64,000 nt of DNA from Larix kaempferi (Eukaryota > Streptophyta > Pinopsida > Pinales > Pinaceae). Each line of letters opens with the position of its first letter. Position 1 is the first letter of the stretch. Made by a program: the position numbers and the translations under genes. Shown here piece by piece: positions 23,731 to 35,545 of this stretch. Location: NCBI GenBank assembly GCA_027924585.1, contig BSBM01000870.1, forward strand, positions 3,781,001-3,845,000, written 5' to 3'. The notes under the pieces are model-generated. The model had not been told where the DNA came from. It saw only the letters and a list, made by a program, of their open reading frames with translations, and did no database searches.

Positions 23731-25752
23731 TGTAATGTCCCTTGTTAGGAATTTTATTAAAATTGCAATTTTCCACTTTTTTCCTTGGTTCGACCTTGGG
23801 CTAGTTTCGATCTCTAAGTCCCAAATTTGCCCCAAATGATCCCAAATCTTCTGAGAAGGTATATGAATGATATTAAAACATAAATATGTGTTTCAGGGAT
23901 GCCTTTGTACCTTTAAAACACTTCTGCAAATACTCTTTCAATTCTGGTCAATGTAGGTAACTTTACTAGTGATTTCCCTTTGACTAGTATTGGTCTCTAG
24001 GTCTCAAATTGACTCCAAATGCCTTCAAATCTTCAAGGAAGGTTTATGAATGATATTAGGAATTGAATATGATTTTCAGGGATAACATATGGCCACCAAA
24101 AGACCTCTGAAAACTCTCTTAAGATTCTGGACCAAGTATGCAATTTTACTAGTAATTTGGGGTTCAAATCCCCCTGAGGTAAGTACTGAAAATGGCTTCC
24201 CAAATGCCTCCAAACCCACTCAAATTTATGAACATAGGTATGTAATGTGTTAAGTATGTTATTAAGGTATCATATGCACCATTAATGGTTTATTACAACT
24301 GTTCTCACCCTCTCCCATTCAACTGCAAAAATCCCCAATTCGACCCTTGGGGAAATGGCACTATTTCACCTCCCAATACAACTAAACTGAGTAAAAATGC
24401 TTCAAATGCTCAAGTACAGTACATGAAACATGTAGAATACATCCATGGCAGTATATTTATCACAAATATATCATATAATCTTCCATTCATTCGAAATCAT
24501 CATCAATACATTGGTTCACAACATGGTAGTGGAGAAATGGCATTGTTCTTCCATTAAAAATGAGATTTATACATTTCTACTTGGAATTTCGACCTGAAAC
24601 TTTCTGGAGATGAAGAACAGAGTATTTAATTCATATTACAAAATAAATGGGGCATTAGAATCTCCCCCAAAGAGTACAATAGCTCACCAAAAACGCCCTC
24701 CCTCAAGGATCAAGAATATGCCATCAAAACTGGAAATGGTTGAAGGAGCGAGCTGCAATAGAAGAAACCATGAGCTTCCCTGTAGCTTACACGTAAAAAT
24801 AAAGACTCCATTAAAGCTCCAAATGAAAGGTCTGAATGGCCTTTCCAATTGCCAACTTGGATGAGAATCGTTCACCCTCGAAATTGGCTAAGGCAAGAAA
24901 CTAGTCATCCACTAGCTCTCCCTCTTCACAAATGCAATTGCAAATTCTACAAATGATCAAAAGCCATTCTCATACTTCATTTCTACATTTTATAACCAAC
25001 ATTATCCTTCTAAGGGTCGAAATCCTCTCAATGGATTCAATAGATTTTCATTTAGGAAATATTCCACATTTGCCACTTGTCTCCTAGTTCCAACCTTCCA
25101 TCTTCTCCCAAATTCGATTTTGAGTCTCTTTGGCTTCTCCAACTCCCAAATTCTCCTTCTTTGAGCCTATTTTTGGGGCTGACATGTCATAGTGATCAGA
25201 TGTCAGAGGTCAGGTCTGCAATTTGTCATAGTTGTCATAGATTCTCCATCATTGGTGTCATAGGGGCTAGGGAATCTAGCCCAAGTGTCCACAAACTTCC
25301 ACTTTGACTCTTTATCTTCCATGGAGGTTACCAATGCTTCCAAATTCGACCTAATATGCTCAATGAAATGTGTTATGACTTACCAACTCACCCAAGAGTG
25401 TTCACATTCCCATTAATTCGAATTTGCAAAAGAGAGATACCATGTATTATGAAAAATCAAGCTAGTGTGGGTCCCACATCCTCCATATGTCTCCAAAACC
25501 ATTTGTCACTTAGGATTTCTCTTGAATTTCTTTATTCACTCTATTTATTAAATACTTGAACCCTTCTAATGTCTAAACATCATTTATTATCCCCCTTATT
25601 CCAAATCCCAAAGCTTCCACCCCAAACCTAGGAAACTAGTAATTTTCCTCCTTGGCAATTATTTGACCCTTAACATCAATTTTACAAACTCTAATGAATA
25701 TGGCTAATGTGATTAGGACATTGTGACCCAATTCCAAATTTGGGACATTACA
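23731..25752 (-). repeat. LARD-2 left LTR (3' LTR of a minus-strand element)
   Basis: 2,022 bp bounded by TGTAATGTCCC and GGGACATTACA, nearly identical to 28465-30486. Related to but clearly diverged from the LARD-1 LTR. Confidence 0.94.
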
Positions 25753-25754
25753 AA

Positions 25755-25766
25755 TCCTCCCTTCCC
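25755..25766 (-). promoter_or_regulatory. LARD-2 polypurine tract
   Basis: The minus strand reads GGGAAGGGAGGA two bases before the 3' LTR and is preceded by CTTGAGGACAAGCAA, as in LARD-1. Confidence 0.8.
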
Positions 25767-26085
25767 AATATTGCTTGTCCTCAAGCAATTTCAAACATGG
25801 GTGTTGAAGAACCTGCTTTCTGTATAATTATTTGAAGTTGCCATTGAATTGCCAAACCTTGAGTCTTTGAGTTTCCATGAATATTTTAGAGAGGAACCAC
25901 CATGCTTGCTGCTGCACTACTCTTATTAAAATCACTTTATTAAGTGGGGAATCCATCTCCCATGCTGCTTGCTTCCCCAAAAAAAATGAAACCAATGAGA
26001 CAAAAATTATTCCAGGGTCCCATTGCTTGTATTGCACCCCAACAATTAAGAGTGCTCTCCAACCTACACCATTAGATAAGAGGAT

Positions 26086-28398
26086 TCATGGATCCCATTT
26101 TCTTGTATGCATTCTTCCAAACATCATGAGTACCAAATATATATCATCAAAGTACATAACAACATAATGAAAATGTACATCAAGGATATGCTTCATCAAA
26201 GAGTCATGAAAGTGCTTATACCTCCAAGCAAGTAGACCACCATTTTCCAAGTGCATACAAGCTTCAAGTGACCCATCAAATCTGCTCCAATGACATAGGT
26301 GAGGATCCCATGTCCTATAATGCTTCTCCAAAAGGATGTGATATGCATCAAAAGATTCATCCATGTATTCTTTCATCCAAGAAGTGAATGAAGAATCTCC
26401 ACTAGAATCTGAACCAAATAATGAGCAGAAAAAACAAGGAGACTTCAAATGACTCAAAGAAGTCTCACCCATACATCCCTGAATGTGAGAATCATAAAGA
26501 TGTAACAAAATATGTGGCTGCCAACAAAAATGTTCTCCCATCATAAATCTATTCATCCAAGTGTTGGATGAAGTTCCTCTAACATCAAATGAACCCAGTG
26601 TTGAGCAAGAAAAACCATGAGTATTCAAGTGAATCAAATCCATATCATAGGTGCATCCATGTAGATGTGAATCATCATAAAGTGACAATTTATGCTGCTG
26701 CAAATGTGAATAAGAATGTGCTCCAACCATGTCATCATAAAAGTTAAATCTAGGAGTTCCATACTCCTCATGTGGCACCATCAAAAAGAACCCTTTCACC
26801 CATACTTCATTGAGACTAATACTGCAAAACATGGAATTGTAGGATGTAGGAGAATGTACTAACTCACCCAAATGATCAAAAAGTTCAGGAGTTTCATCAT
26901 GGGAAGGATCCATGTGGGTAGTATCATGCAGCTCCTTCAAAAGTGTGAACTCTTTGTCATAGTTTGGTTCCAATGTAGAGGAATCATGCTCTTCTTTAAA
27001 AATTGCATAACCTTCATCAAGAGGCAATTCAAATTCCTCTTCCACCACATCAAGTGTTTGGATCTCTTCAAATTCATCTTCAAACACATCAAGAACATTC
27101 AAATTTTCACATTTCTCATGATCCACCATGTCATGAGAATCCTCCAAACAATCTACCATTTGACAATCTGAAACATAGGAGGAAATACAAGTATCTTGCA
27201 ACTTTTCAAGAAGTTGCTCATTTTGAATTGTGAGCTTATGAATATCCTCATTATTCTTCAAGTATGCATCATGTAACAATTCATTAAGCTCAAACAAATG
27301 GTTTCTATCAAAAAGCAAAGACATGAAATTACCTTTGATGTCGCACATTGCTCTTTGAATCTTCTCCATGTCTTCAAGGAAGGATGTTTCCTCCAATGAA
27401 GTAGCTCACCAACAACAATTTGACACAAATGCTTGAGTGTCATGGAGAATGCTGAGGGACTCTTGGATATTATTTTCATTCATCTTTAAGGACCCTTCAA
27501 TAAAATGAGGCTCTTGCAAATGAACCTCCTCATCTTCTTCAATTTTGCTTGGACCAATTTCATGAAGCTCAAGTGGTGATGGGGAAGTTGATCTTGGTTC
27601 TTCTTCAACCGCTACAAGGTATTCATTATCATGCTTAATGAAACTTCTACTTGTAGAAACACTTTCAAAAGTGATCTCTATGTCACCAACATAGAGGTGT
27701 GAGCACCCATCAGTAGGTACTCCTTCGTAGTTTAAGCATCCATCAGTAGATGCTCTTTGGTTCATGTCTAAGCTAGAAGGTGTCTCGAAATGATCTTCCA
27801 TATTTTCAATAGAATCTTCTTCATGCTCTTGTGATGTCTCTTCCTTTTGCTCATTAAAGCAAGCTGATGCATTTTGCCCCTTGTTTTCCTTAGGATCAAT
27901 ATATTTGGAATCTCTTCTTGAATAAATCTCAAAAGCTCTCCTCAAGGAGGACATCATTTCATGCACACATATATGATACTCGCTCCAAGGGTTTTTACAA
28001 GAAGGGCATAAACCTTTCTTCACTAACTCCACATCTTCATTTTTGGGCCTATTTTCAAAAACATGTTCAGCATAGTACTCAAAAGACATGGCATTTTGTG
28101 TATTTTTGCTAAAAGCAAGATATTCTTGATATTTTTGATATTGTTGGGGCAAGGTTTTATATTTTGCTCTCCATCTTTGGAACTCACTCATAGAATTATC
28201 CTTGGTTGGTGTGACACACTCATATTCATCAGATTTAAAGTCATAAGAATAATCTTCATTTCTCTTGAAATTGTAAGAAGTGTTGCATGATGGCACCTCT
28301 TCCTCATACCATTCACATTCTGCTTCATATTGCTCATAAGCATCTGCATATTCCTCATAAGAATTGTACTCATAGGATTCATCATAATAGTAAGACAT
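26086..28398 (-). CDS. LARD-2 unknown protein, about 770 codons, one internal TGA
   Basis: Function unknown. The frame opens at ATG 28398 (MSYYYDESYEYNSYEEY) and runs to the stop at 26086. It is broken only by TGA at 27406-27408, where the sister copy LARD-1 has AGA (arginine). It fills the interior from just after the primer binding site to about 330 bp before the 3' LTR. The first ~90 residues are acidic and rich in Tyr and Glu. Near residue 150 is a Cys/His cluster, CPSCKNPWSEYHICVHEMM, that could bind zinc. The second half has repeated His/Asp/Cys-rich phrases such as HLHGCTYDM and SHLKSPCFFCSLFG. I see no protease, polymerase or integrase motif and no standard CCHC gag knuckle. It may be a diverged gag or a captured gene. 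Possible readthrough of the TGA cannot be judged from sequence. Confidence 0.8.
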
Positions 28399-28451
28399 GG
28401 CTGCCAATTATTCTTGAATGTATGTACCTAATACACAGGTGCAAGGACCAT

Positions 28452-28463
28452 GCTCTGATACCA
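28452..28463 (-). promoter_or_regulatory. LARD-2 primer binding site
   Basis: The minus strand reads TGGTATCAGAGC exactly, one base after the LTR, the initiator tRNA-Met complement. Confidence 0.92.
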
Positions 28464-28464
28464 C

Positions 28465-30486
28465 TGTAATGTCCCTTGTTAGGAATTTTATTAAAATTGC
28501 AATTTTCCACTTTTTTCCTTGGTTCGACCTTGGACTAGTTTCGATCTCTAAGTCCCAAATTTGCCCCAAATGATCCCAAATCTTCTGAGAAGGTATATGA
28601 ATGATATTAGAACATAAATCTGTGTTTTAGGGATGCCTTTGTACCTTTAAAACACTTCTGCAAATACTCTTTCAATTCTGGTCAATGTAGGTAACTTTAC
28701 TAGTGATTTCCCTTTGACTAGTATTGGTCTCTAGGTCTCAAATTGACTCCAAATGCCTTCAAATATTCAAGGAAGGTTTATGAATGATATTAGGAATTGA
28801 TTATGATGTTCAGGGATAACATATGGCCACCAAAAGACCTCTGAAAACTCTCTTAAGATTCTGGACCAAGTATGCAATTTTACTAGTAATTTGGGGTTCA
28901 AATCCCCCTGAGGTAAGTACTGAAAATGGCTTCCCAAATGCCTCCAAAACCACTCAAATTTATGAAAAGAGGTATGTAATGTGTTAAGTATGTTATTAAG
29001 GTCTCATATTCACCATTAATGGTTTATTACAACTGTTCTCACCCTCTCCCATTCAACTGCAAAAATCCCTAATTCGACCCTTGGGGAAATGGCACTATTT
29101 CACCTCCCAATACAACTAAACTGAGTAAAAATACTTCAAATGCTCAATTACAGTACATGAAACTTGTAGAATACATCCATGGAAATATATTTATCACAAA
29201 TATATCAGAGAATCATCCATTCATTCGAAATCATCATCAATACATTGGTTCACAACAAGGTAGTGGGGAAATGGCATTGTTCTTCCATTAAAAATGAGAT
29301 TTATACATTTCTACTTGGAATTTTGACCTGAAACTTTCTGGAGATGAAGAACAGAGTATTTAATTCATATTACAAAATAAATGGGGCATTATAATCTCCC
29401 CCAAAGAGTACAATAGCTCACCAAAAATGCCCTCCCTCAAGGATCAAGAATATGCCATCAAAACTGGAAATGGTTGAAGGAGTGAGCTGCAATAGAAGAA
29501 ACAATGAGTTTCCCTGTAGCTTACACCTGCAAATAAAGACTCCATTAAAGCTCCAAATGAAAGGTCTGAATGGCCTTTCCAATTGCCAACTTGGATGGGA
29601 ATCTTTCACCCTCGAAATTGGCTAAGGCAAGAAACTAGTCATCCACTAGCTCTCCCTCTTCACAAATGCAATTGAAAATTCTACAAATGATCAAAAGCCA
29701 TTCTCATACTTCATTTCTACATTTTATAACCAACATTATCCTTCTAAGGGTAGAAATCCTCTCAATAGATTCAATATATTTTCATTTAGGAAATATTCCA
29801 CATTTACCACTTGTCTCCTAGTTCCAACCTTCCATCTTCTCCCAAATTCGATTTTGAGTCTCTTTGGCTTCTCCAACTCCCAAATTAGCCTTCTTTAAGC
29901 CTATTTTTGGGGCTGACATGTCATAGTGGTCAGATGTCAGAGGTCAGGTCTGCAATTTGTCATAGTTATCATAGATTCTCCATCATTGGTGTCATAGGGG
30001 CTAGGGAATCTAGCCCAAGTGTCCACAAACTTCCACTTTGACTCTTTATCTTCCATGGAGGTTACCAATCCTTCCAAATTCGACCTAATATGCTCAATGA
30101 CATGTGTTATGACTTACCAACTCACCCAAGAGTGTTCACATTCCCATTAATTCGAATTTGCAAAAGAGAGATACCATGTATTATGAAAAATCAAGCTAGT
30201 GTGGGTCCCACATCCTCCATATGTCTCCAAAACCATTTGTCACTTAGGATTTCTCTTGAATTTCTTTATTCACTCTATTTATTAAATACTTGAACCCTTC
30301 TAATGTCTAAACATCATTTATTATCCCCCTTATTCCAAATCCCAAAGCTTCCACCCCAAACCTAGGAAACTAGTAATTTTCCTCCTTGGCAATTATTTGA
30401 CCCTTAACATCAATTTTACAAACTCTAATGAATATGGCTAATGTGATTAGGCCATTGTGACCCAATTCCAAATTTGGGACATGACA
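28465..30486 (-). repeat. LARD-2 right LTR (5' LTR of a minus-strand element)
   Basis: 2,022 bp. The outer end reads GGGACATGACA, one change from the inverted-repeat terminus seen at the other LTR ends. Followed by target duplication GTTTC. Confidence 0.94.
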
Positions 30487-30491
30487 GTTTC

Positions 30492-31685
30492 CTAAACTCC
30501 TCAATCAATCCTTCCCTGATTTGTGGTAGCATTTTCTTAGGACTCCCTATAGGTACTTGTATGAATTTCATAAACCAATCCAGCGCACGACCCTTGAAGT
30601 TCTTCGCTAGTTGTCCTTTCTTGATATCGTCATCTTGGACCTGTTTTACTATCCATACCGCTTTGCATAAAAACCAATACTACTCAGGATCCTCAGTTCC
30701 GTTACCATGGAAAATAGGAATTTTCATGTCGTCACATGTCGTCCTTGGTCTCCTATTAGTATTTGTAGACCCACTAATCCTACTGTTGTTCTAACACCAG
30801 ACAGTCCTGCAAAGAACTTAGATTTCTTCTTCTAAAATTTGGCATAGTGTGTGGGGTTTTGGGTACATTGTGGCTTTGGGTTTGTCCTTCATCAGCATTA
30901 GGGTTAGCCTAGTTGCTTCCATTGTCATAGTAAGGTCTCTTAGTCCCTTTTGGTATTGTTTCGCAGTTCTCTATTACGGTCTCCCTAGGAGAATCTCTCT
31001 CGCTCTCATTCCTCCTCTTCTTCTCTAGCCGGAACCTCACCCCACTTCGCAAGGTACCACATCCTCTCTTAAAATTATGTCGTAGCTCATATCCATCTAC
31101 CCCACATCATTCTATCATAACCGCATATGCACAGTACCCACATACTCCGCACACCGAACTTTACTCTTCAGAATTCATCTTTAGTATACCTTTTTCACAG
31201 ATGATCATTTTAATCCACAGTTTCAGCGATAGTAGAAACCTTCCTCTGGGTCCTTTGAAAAACTTTCTTTCCCCATCGTTGTATGATTTAATTGTGTCAA
31301 TAGTGAATTCAATGATGTATCCTTCTAGAATACTATCTACCCAAACCTCAATAGCCCTAGATGCTCTATTGTCCACTTATTTCAATTGTTGGATCAAGTC
31401 AGGCATCCAATGTTTAGGTTCACCACCTTGAAAGTTCTTCTTTTGGAATGTCAGTTGTGCCAATTACTCATGAAGTAGTATCAAGAATTCGTAGAAGAAT
31501 ATCTCTTGAATGTTGGAGTAGATAAATTTATGTATCCAGTCAGTCATCGAACATTCGGGGTTCCAATTTTCCTTCACCGCAAATTCTCGCACCTTCTTGG
31601 GAAACCATTCCTCAATCTCCGACTTTGTTGAATGCCACAGCATGTCCTCTCTCCGTTCGAAGTACGGTCCCAACAACATAACCAT
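30492..31685 (-). pseudogene. Gypsy-2 gag, N-terminal part
   Basis: Starts MVMLLGPYFERRED at 31685. Better preserved around 30720-30492, where the minus strand reads MKIPIFHGNGTEDPE, then KKGQLAKNFKGRALDWFMKF, a typical gag capsid pattern with ALDWF. Stops include one right after DPE. The frame runs into the LARD-2 insertion point and continues at 23725. The protein would form the particle shell. Confidence 0.78.
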
Positions 31686-31689
31686 TTGT

Positions 31690-31739
31690 TGACACAGTTA
31701 TGTCAAGAGGGGTGATGAGCCCCAAATTAGGTACTTTAT
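31690..31739 (-). other. Gypsy-2 leader, part before Copia-A
   Basis: Short untranslated stretch upstream of gag. Its last five bases TTTAT (31735-31739) are the left target duplication of Copia-A. The leader continues at 46260. Confidence 0.6.
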
Positions 31740-32086
31740 TGTTGAATATTGTAACTTCTAAGAATATTATATTTGTATATTATTTATTCCGGAGATGTTC
31801 CATACCTCCGATGTGATTATACTATGAATCCGGAGATGTTTATTCCTCCGAATTGGTTGTGGTAACTAGGGTTATTAGACCCACCATGTGGGGGTCGGCC
31901 CAGTCAGTTATAATAGGGTATTTAACCTAATGGTTCAATACGAGCCTACATGTACTTGTGTAAAATACATGTCAGTGTAGTGTATAAATAGAGGAGGTAT
32001 GTTCCTCATTTGATACACTCACTCACTTAAGAGAGGCGCACTTGTGGAGGAGAGGTCTGTTATGGTGGAGGAGGAGATCATGTCTT
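31740..32086 (+). repeat. Copia-A 5' LTR, first part
   Basis: First 347 bp of the LTR, including the TATA box GTATAAATAG at about 31982-31991. Ends in GTCTT, the left target duplication of Copia-B; resumes at 39071. Confidence 0.92.
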
Positions 32087-32606
32087 TGTTAAATTTTCTG
32101 AATTTACTTCAATCTGATCTAGGATCTTAACTGGGAGAACAACATGTACAGCATATCTACAGCATATCAATCATGGAGACAATAATGCAAGCACACAAGA
32201 GACACAAAGATTTACTTGGGGAAAACCATAAAGGTGAAAAACCCCAATAACTTCCTCAGAGATAGATAGAGCAATGATACAACCAAGATATAGACATAAC
32301 CTAGCAGCAGATCCTCCTCCTCCATAAGTGCGCCACTCCTCCTTGAGTGCATGAGTGACAAGTGAGTGAGTAAATAGAGTGCCTCCCGCACTCTATTTAT
32401 ACTTGACTTGACTTGCCTTTTTACCTAACTCATGTAGGCTCGAACTTAACCACATAACATAATGCTGACTGGGCCGACCCCCAATAGGGTGGTCTAATAA
32501 CCCTTCGACCCACATGGCCGACCCCCAATAGGGTGGTCTAATAACCATATACATTCCGAAGTTACATATATGTGAAATACATTCCTAAGTTACATATACA
32601 TCAACA
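32087..32606 (-). repeat. Copia-B left LTR (3' LTR)
   Basis: 520 bp. It holds two direct copies of a phrase around GCCGACCCCCAATAGGGTGG; the right LTR holds one and is 44 bp shorter. Confidence 0.92.
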
Positions 32607-32622
32607 CTCCCTCTTAATTAGG
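32607..32622 (-). promoter_or_regulatory. Copia-B polypurine tract
   Basis: The minus strand reads TAATTAAGAGGGAG directly before the 3' LTR, matching the tract of Copia-C (TAGTTAAGAGGGAG). Confidence 0.85.
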
Positions 32623-32756
32623 AAGGTATTTCTCAGCACAGTTCTTCTAGCACAAGTCATATTCTCTGGATCATTGTCACTGGATAATCGTCATCGAGTA
32701 ATCACCATCGTCATTGCTGCTGCTATCTCAATCAATCTCTGAATCTACTCTTCATA

Positions 32757-32808
32757 GGAAGTTCTATAGAGCCAGTCCTTTTTCATACTGGATGTAGGCC
32801 CACCACCT
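32757..32808 (-). repeat. Single copy of the 39 bp Copia unit
   Basis: The minus strand reads CATCCAGTATGAAAAAGGAC and then TGGCTCTATAGAACTTCC. It corresponds to the unit amplified at 44715-45105 in Copia-A and is single here. Confidence 0.75.
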
Positions 32809-32859
32809 GCAGGTCTTCATCATCACTGACCATACTGTGGAATCCTCAGGACTGATTAC

Positions 32860-33365
32860 GTGCATCACAAAACCTCGAAAGAGCATCCCAGGCTGTTACG
32901 AGCACACAGCTCTACCTATAGGATCTCCCAGGGCACCGAATTACATGTGACCTCACCACAAAACCTCGCAAGAGCTTCCCAGGCTGTTACAAGCACATAG
33001 CTCTACCTATAGGATCTCCCAGGGCAACGAATTACATGTGGTCATGGAAAAACCTCGCAAGAACATCCCAGGACTGATTACAGGCACATAGCCCAACCTA
33101 TCGGATCTCCCAGGGAACCGAATTACATGCCATAGGACAAAACCTCGAAAGAGCATCTGCCAGATATCCCAGGGAACTGAATTACATGCCATAGGCAAAA
33201 CCTCGAAAGACTATCTGCAGATCTCCCAGGGCATCGAATTACATGTCCTCCCAGAGAAAAACCTCGAAAGAGCATTTGCCAGATGTCCCAGGGCACCGAA
33301 TTACATGCCATAGGCAAAACCTCGAAAGACCATCTGCAAATCTCCCAGGGCACCGGATTACATGC
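32860..33365 (-). repeat. Copia-B 3' tandem repeats, 50-80 bp class
   Basis: About seven irregular copies of a unit containing AAACCTCGAAAGAGCATC, CAGGGCACCGAATTACATG and GGATCTCCCAGGG. Related, less ordered copies occur in Copia-C at about 60700-61170. Open frames here are repeat artefacts. Confidence 0.75.
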
Positions 33366-33461
33366 TCATCTGCACAACCTAATCCACGGCCACAGAGTAT
33401 CAACTTGATACTCACCATACATCATCCTGATGTATCCATGATCATCCTGATCATCATCACT

Positions 33462-33677
33462 GCAACGTCCTGCTGCATGTCATCTAGAGAAACATCTTGA
33501 AGCTCGTCATCTATGATCATCTTGATCATCACTGCAACATCCTACTGCATGTCATCTAGAGCAACATCCTGAAGCTCGTCATCTATGATCATCCTGATCA
33601 TCACTGCAACATCCTACTGCATGTCATCTAGAGCAACATTCTGAAGCTCGTCATCTATGATCATCCTGATCATCAAT
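33462..33677 (-). repeat. Copia-B 72 bp tandem repeat, 3 copies
   Basis: Copies start at 33462, 33534 and 33606, with phrases GCAACATCCTACTGCATGTC and AAGCTCGTCATCTATGATC. Confidence 0.85.
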
Positions 33678-33849
33678 GCATCTACTTGATGCATACCAAG
33701 TATCTATCTGATACATATCATCATACATGATCCTCCTGATCATCAATGTATCCACCTGATAGAAATACAAATACATGATACATATCACCATACATGATCC
33801 ACCTGATCATACAATGTATCCACTTGATACATATACAGATACATGGTCC

Positions 33850-34070
33850 AAGCATCCAACATGATGCATACATACATACATAAAATGATCCAACTGATCA
33901 TATCCAACATCCACATGATGCGTACATACATACATAAAATGATCCAACTGATCATATCCAGCATCCACATGATGCGTACATACATACATAAAATGATCCA
34001 ACTGATCATATCCAGCATCCACATGATGCGTACATACATACATAAAAATGATCCAACTGATCATATCCAA
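33850..34070 (-). repeat. Copia-B 54 bp tandem repeat, about 4 copies
   Basis: Period 54 (for example starts at 33886, 33940, 33994, 34048) with TGATCCAACTGATCATATCC and ATGATGCGTACATACATAC. Because 54 is a multiple of three, frames stay open on both strands, giving false proteins. Confidence 0.88.
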
Positions 34071-34179
34071 GCAGAAACCAGAACATCATCCTGATGCTCA
34101 TCATCCAGCGCTTACATCCACAGCCATGTGAAGGATCCTCCTTCCAACATGCTTGGAATGGCTTCAGCAAATGTGTCCA

Positions 34180-34960
34180 TCACTTCTTCCTCGAAGTGTC
34201 CTCGATCTGAAAAATGCCAAGCCTCTCTCTGAAGTACTCAAACTTCACCCTGGCTAGTGGCTTCGTCAGCACATCTGCAATCTGCTCGTCCGTCGCAACA
34301 TACAGGAGCTTCACAGCTCCTCTCTGCACCATATCCTTGATATAGTGATATTTGATCTCTATGTATTTCAACCTGTCATGAAACACTGGGTTCTCGGACA
34401 GCTTCACACAACTCTAGTTATCACAGAAGATACCAGTAGCCTCCAACGGGAGATCAAATAACTCAGACAGTAGCTTCCGTAGCCATACTGCCTCACAACT
34501 AGCTGAACAGGCTGCAACATACTATGCCTCAGCTATACTCAGTGCTACATAGGACTGCTTCCTGCTAAACCAAGAGATCACACCTGATCCCATACTGAAG
34601 CAACACCCAGATGTGCTCTTCCTATCTGCAGTACTGCCATCCCAATCTGAATCAACATAACCCTGCGGGTTAAACTTTTGATTCACCTCATACTTGAGCT
34701 CATAATCCACTGTACCCTTCAGGTACCTTAGAATATGCTTTACAACAACCAGGTGAACACTCCTCGGATCTGTCAAGAACTGAATCAATGTGTTCAAAGC
34801 AAATGTCTGGTCTCGTGTTCGTCAAGTACATCAAGGACCCAATCATTTGACGATACATAGAGACATCAACTGGCTCAGATGAAGCATCACATAAAAGCTT
34901 CAGATTCGATGTAATAGGTGTGGCCATGGCCTTGCAATTCATCATCCCGAACCTCTTCAA
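34180..34960 (-). pseudogene. Copia-B RNase H and RT C-terminus
   Basis: Reading leftward: ICFEHIDSVLDRSEECS-type remnants and SLMYLTNTRPDICF (RT tail), then NPQGYVDSDWDGSTADRKST with the RNase H catalytic Asp, WFSRKQSYVALSIAEA with Glu, KLSENPVFHDRLKYIEIKYH and the closing EQIADVLTKPLARVKFEYF. A stop at about 34413 and a frameshift near 34700-34797 break it. This is the standard C-terminal end of Copia pol. Confidence 0.88.
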
Positions 34961-35002
34961 GATCTCTTACTGCATACTTCCCTTGTCCAAGGAAGATTCC
35001 AT

Positions 35003-35545
35003 CTACACTCTTCCACACCTCCATGTCAAAAACAAATAGTGCATCATCCCCAAGTTCTTCATCTCGAACTCAGTAGTAAGCTTTCGCTGCTTGTCGACAA
35101 TCAATCTATCTTCACCTGATACAAACAGGTTATCCACATACAAAAGTAGTATCACTGGATTGCCTTCCTCAACCTTGTAGTAAAGGTTGGAATCCGCTTT
35201 AGTCTTGGTAAATCCCAAACTGGATAGAAAGTTGTCTATCCTACCATACCAAGTTCTGCACACATATATGACTACACCATGTTGTCTTGAAATCCATCTG
35301 GTGCATCTTCTATTTCATCACTTTTATATTTCTCAATGCTACCATCTGCAACATGCTTGATCTGATAGTTCCATTTGGAAGTCATAACAAACTTCCCTTC
35401 ACGTCTTGGGACTACATCCCAAATATCATTCTTCATGATCGACGGATCATGGCATTCCATTTCTTCATCCCAGATCCTGGGAACTTCAATATCTTCAATA
35501 GATATCTTTGTTGCTGGAACAAATGTTGTAGTCCTTTTGTAGGTG
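35003..35545 (-). pseudogene. Copia-B partial reverse transcriptase
   Basis: Begins near a ATKISIEDIE segment, then SIMKNDIWDVVPRREGK, KWNYQIKHVADGSIEKYK, and after a gap RTWYGRIDNFLSSLGFTKTK and the active-site motif as LLLYVDNLFVSG (YVDD changed to YVDN). The segment between EKYK and RTWYG, which in complete elements holds the first catalytic Asp, is missing except for a short out-of-frame scrap. Confidence 0.85.

Larger units (their letters stand above)
23731..30486 (-). mobile_element. LARD-2: long-LTR element with one large unknown reading frame
   Basis: 6,756 bp with perfect target duplications GTTTC (23726-23730, 30487-30491), inserted in Gypsy-2 gag. Two LTRs of equal length (2,022 bp) flank a 2.7 kb interior nearly filled by a single minus-strand reading frame. 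Primer binding site and polypurine tract are intact. By eye the LTRs differ at roughly 40 positions, so insertion is fairly recent for this window. No protease, RT, RNase H or integrase is present, so movement must have used enzymes supplied in trans. Confidence 0.94.

Noticed and set aside
28452-28463. tRNA-Met-like sequence, possible tRNA gene
   Set aside because: Only the 12-base primer binding site complementary to a tRNA 3' end; no cloverleaf.
33785-34094. Repetitive open frames on both strands near the 54 bp array
   Set aside because: Same artefact of a repeat whose period is a multiple of three, in a Copia 3' region.
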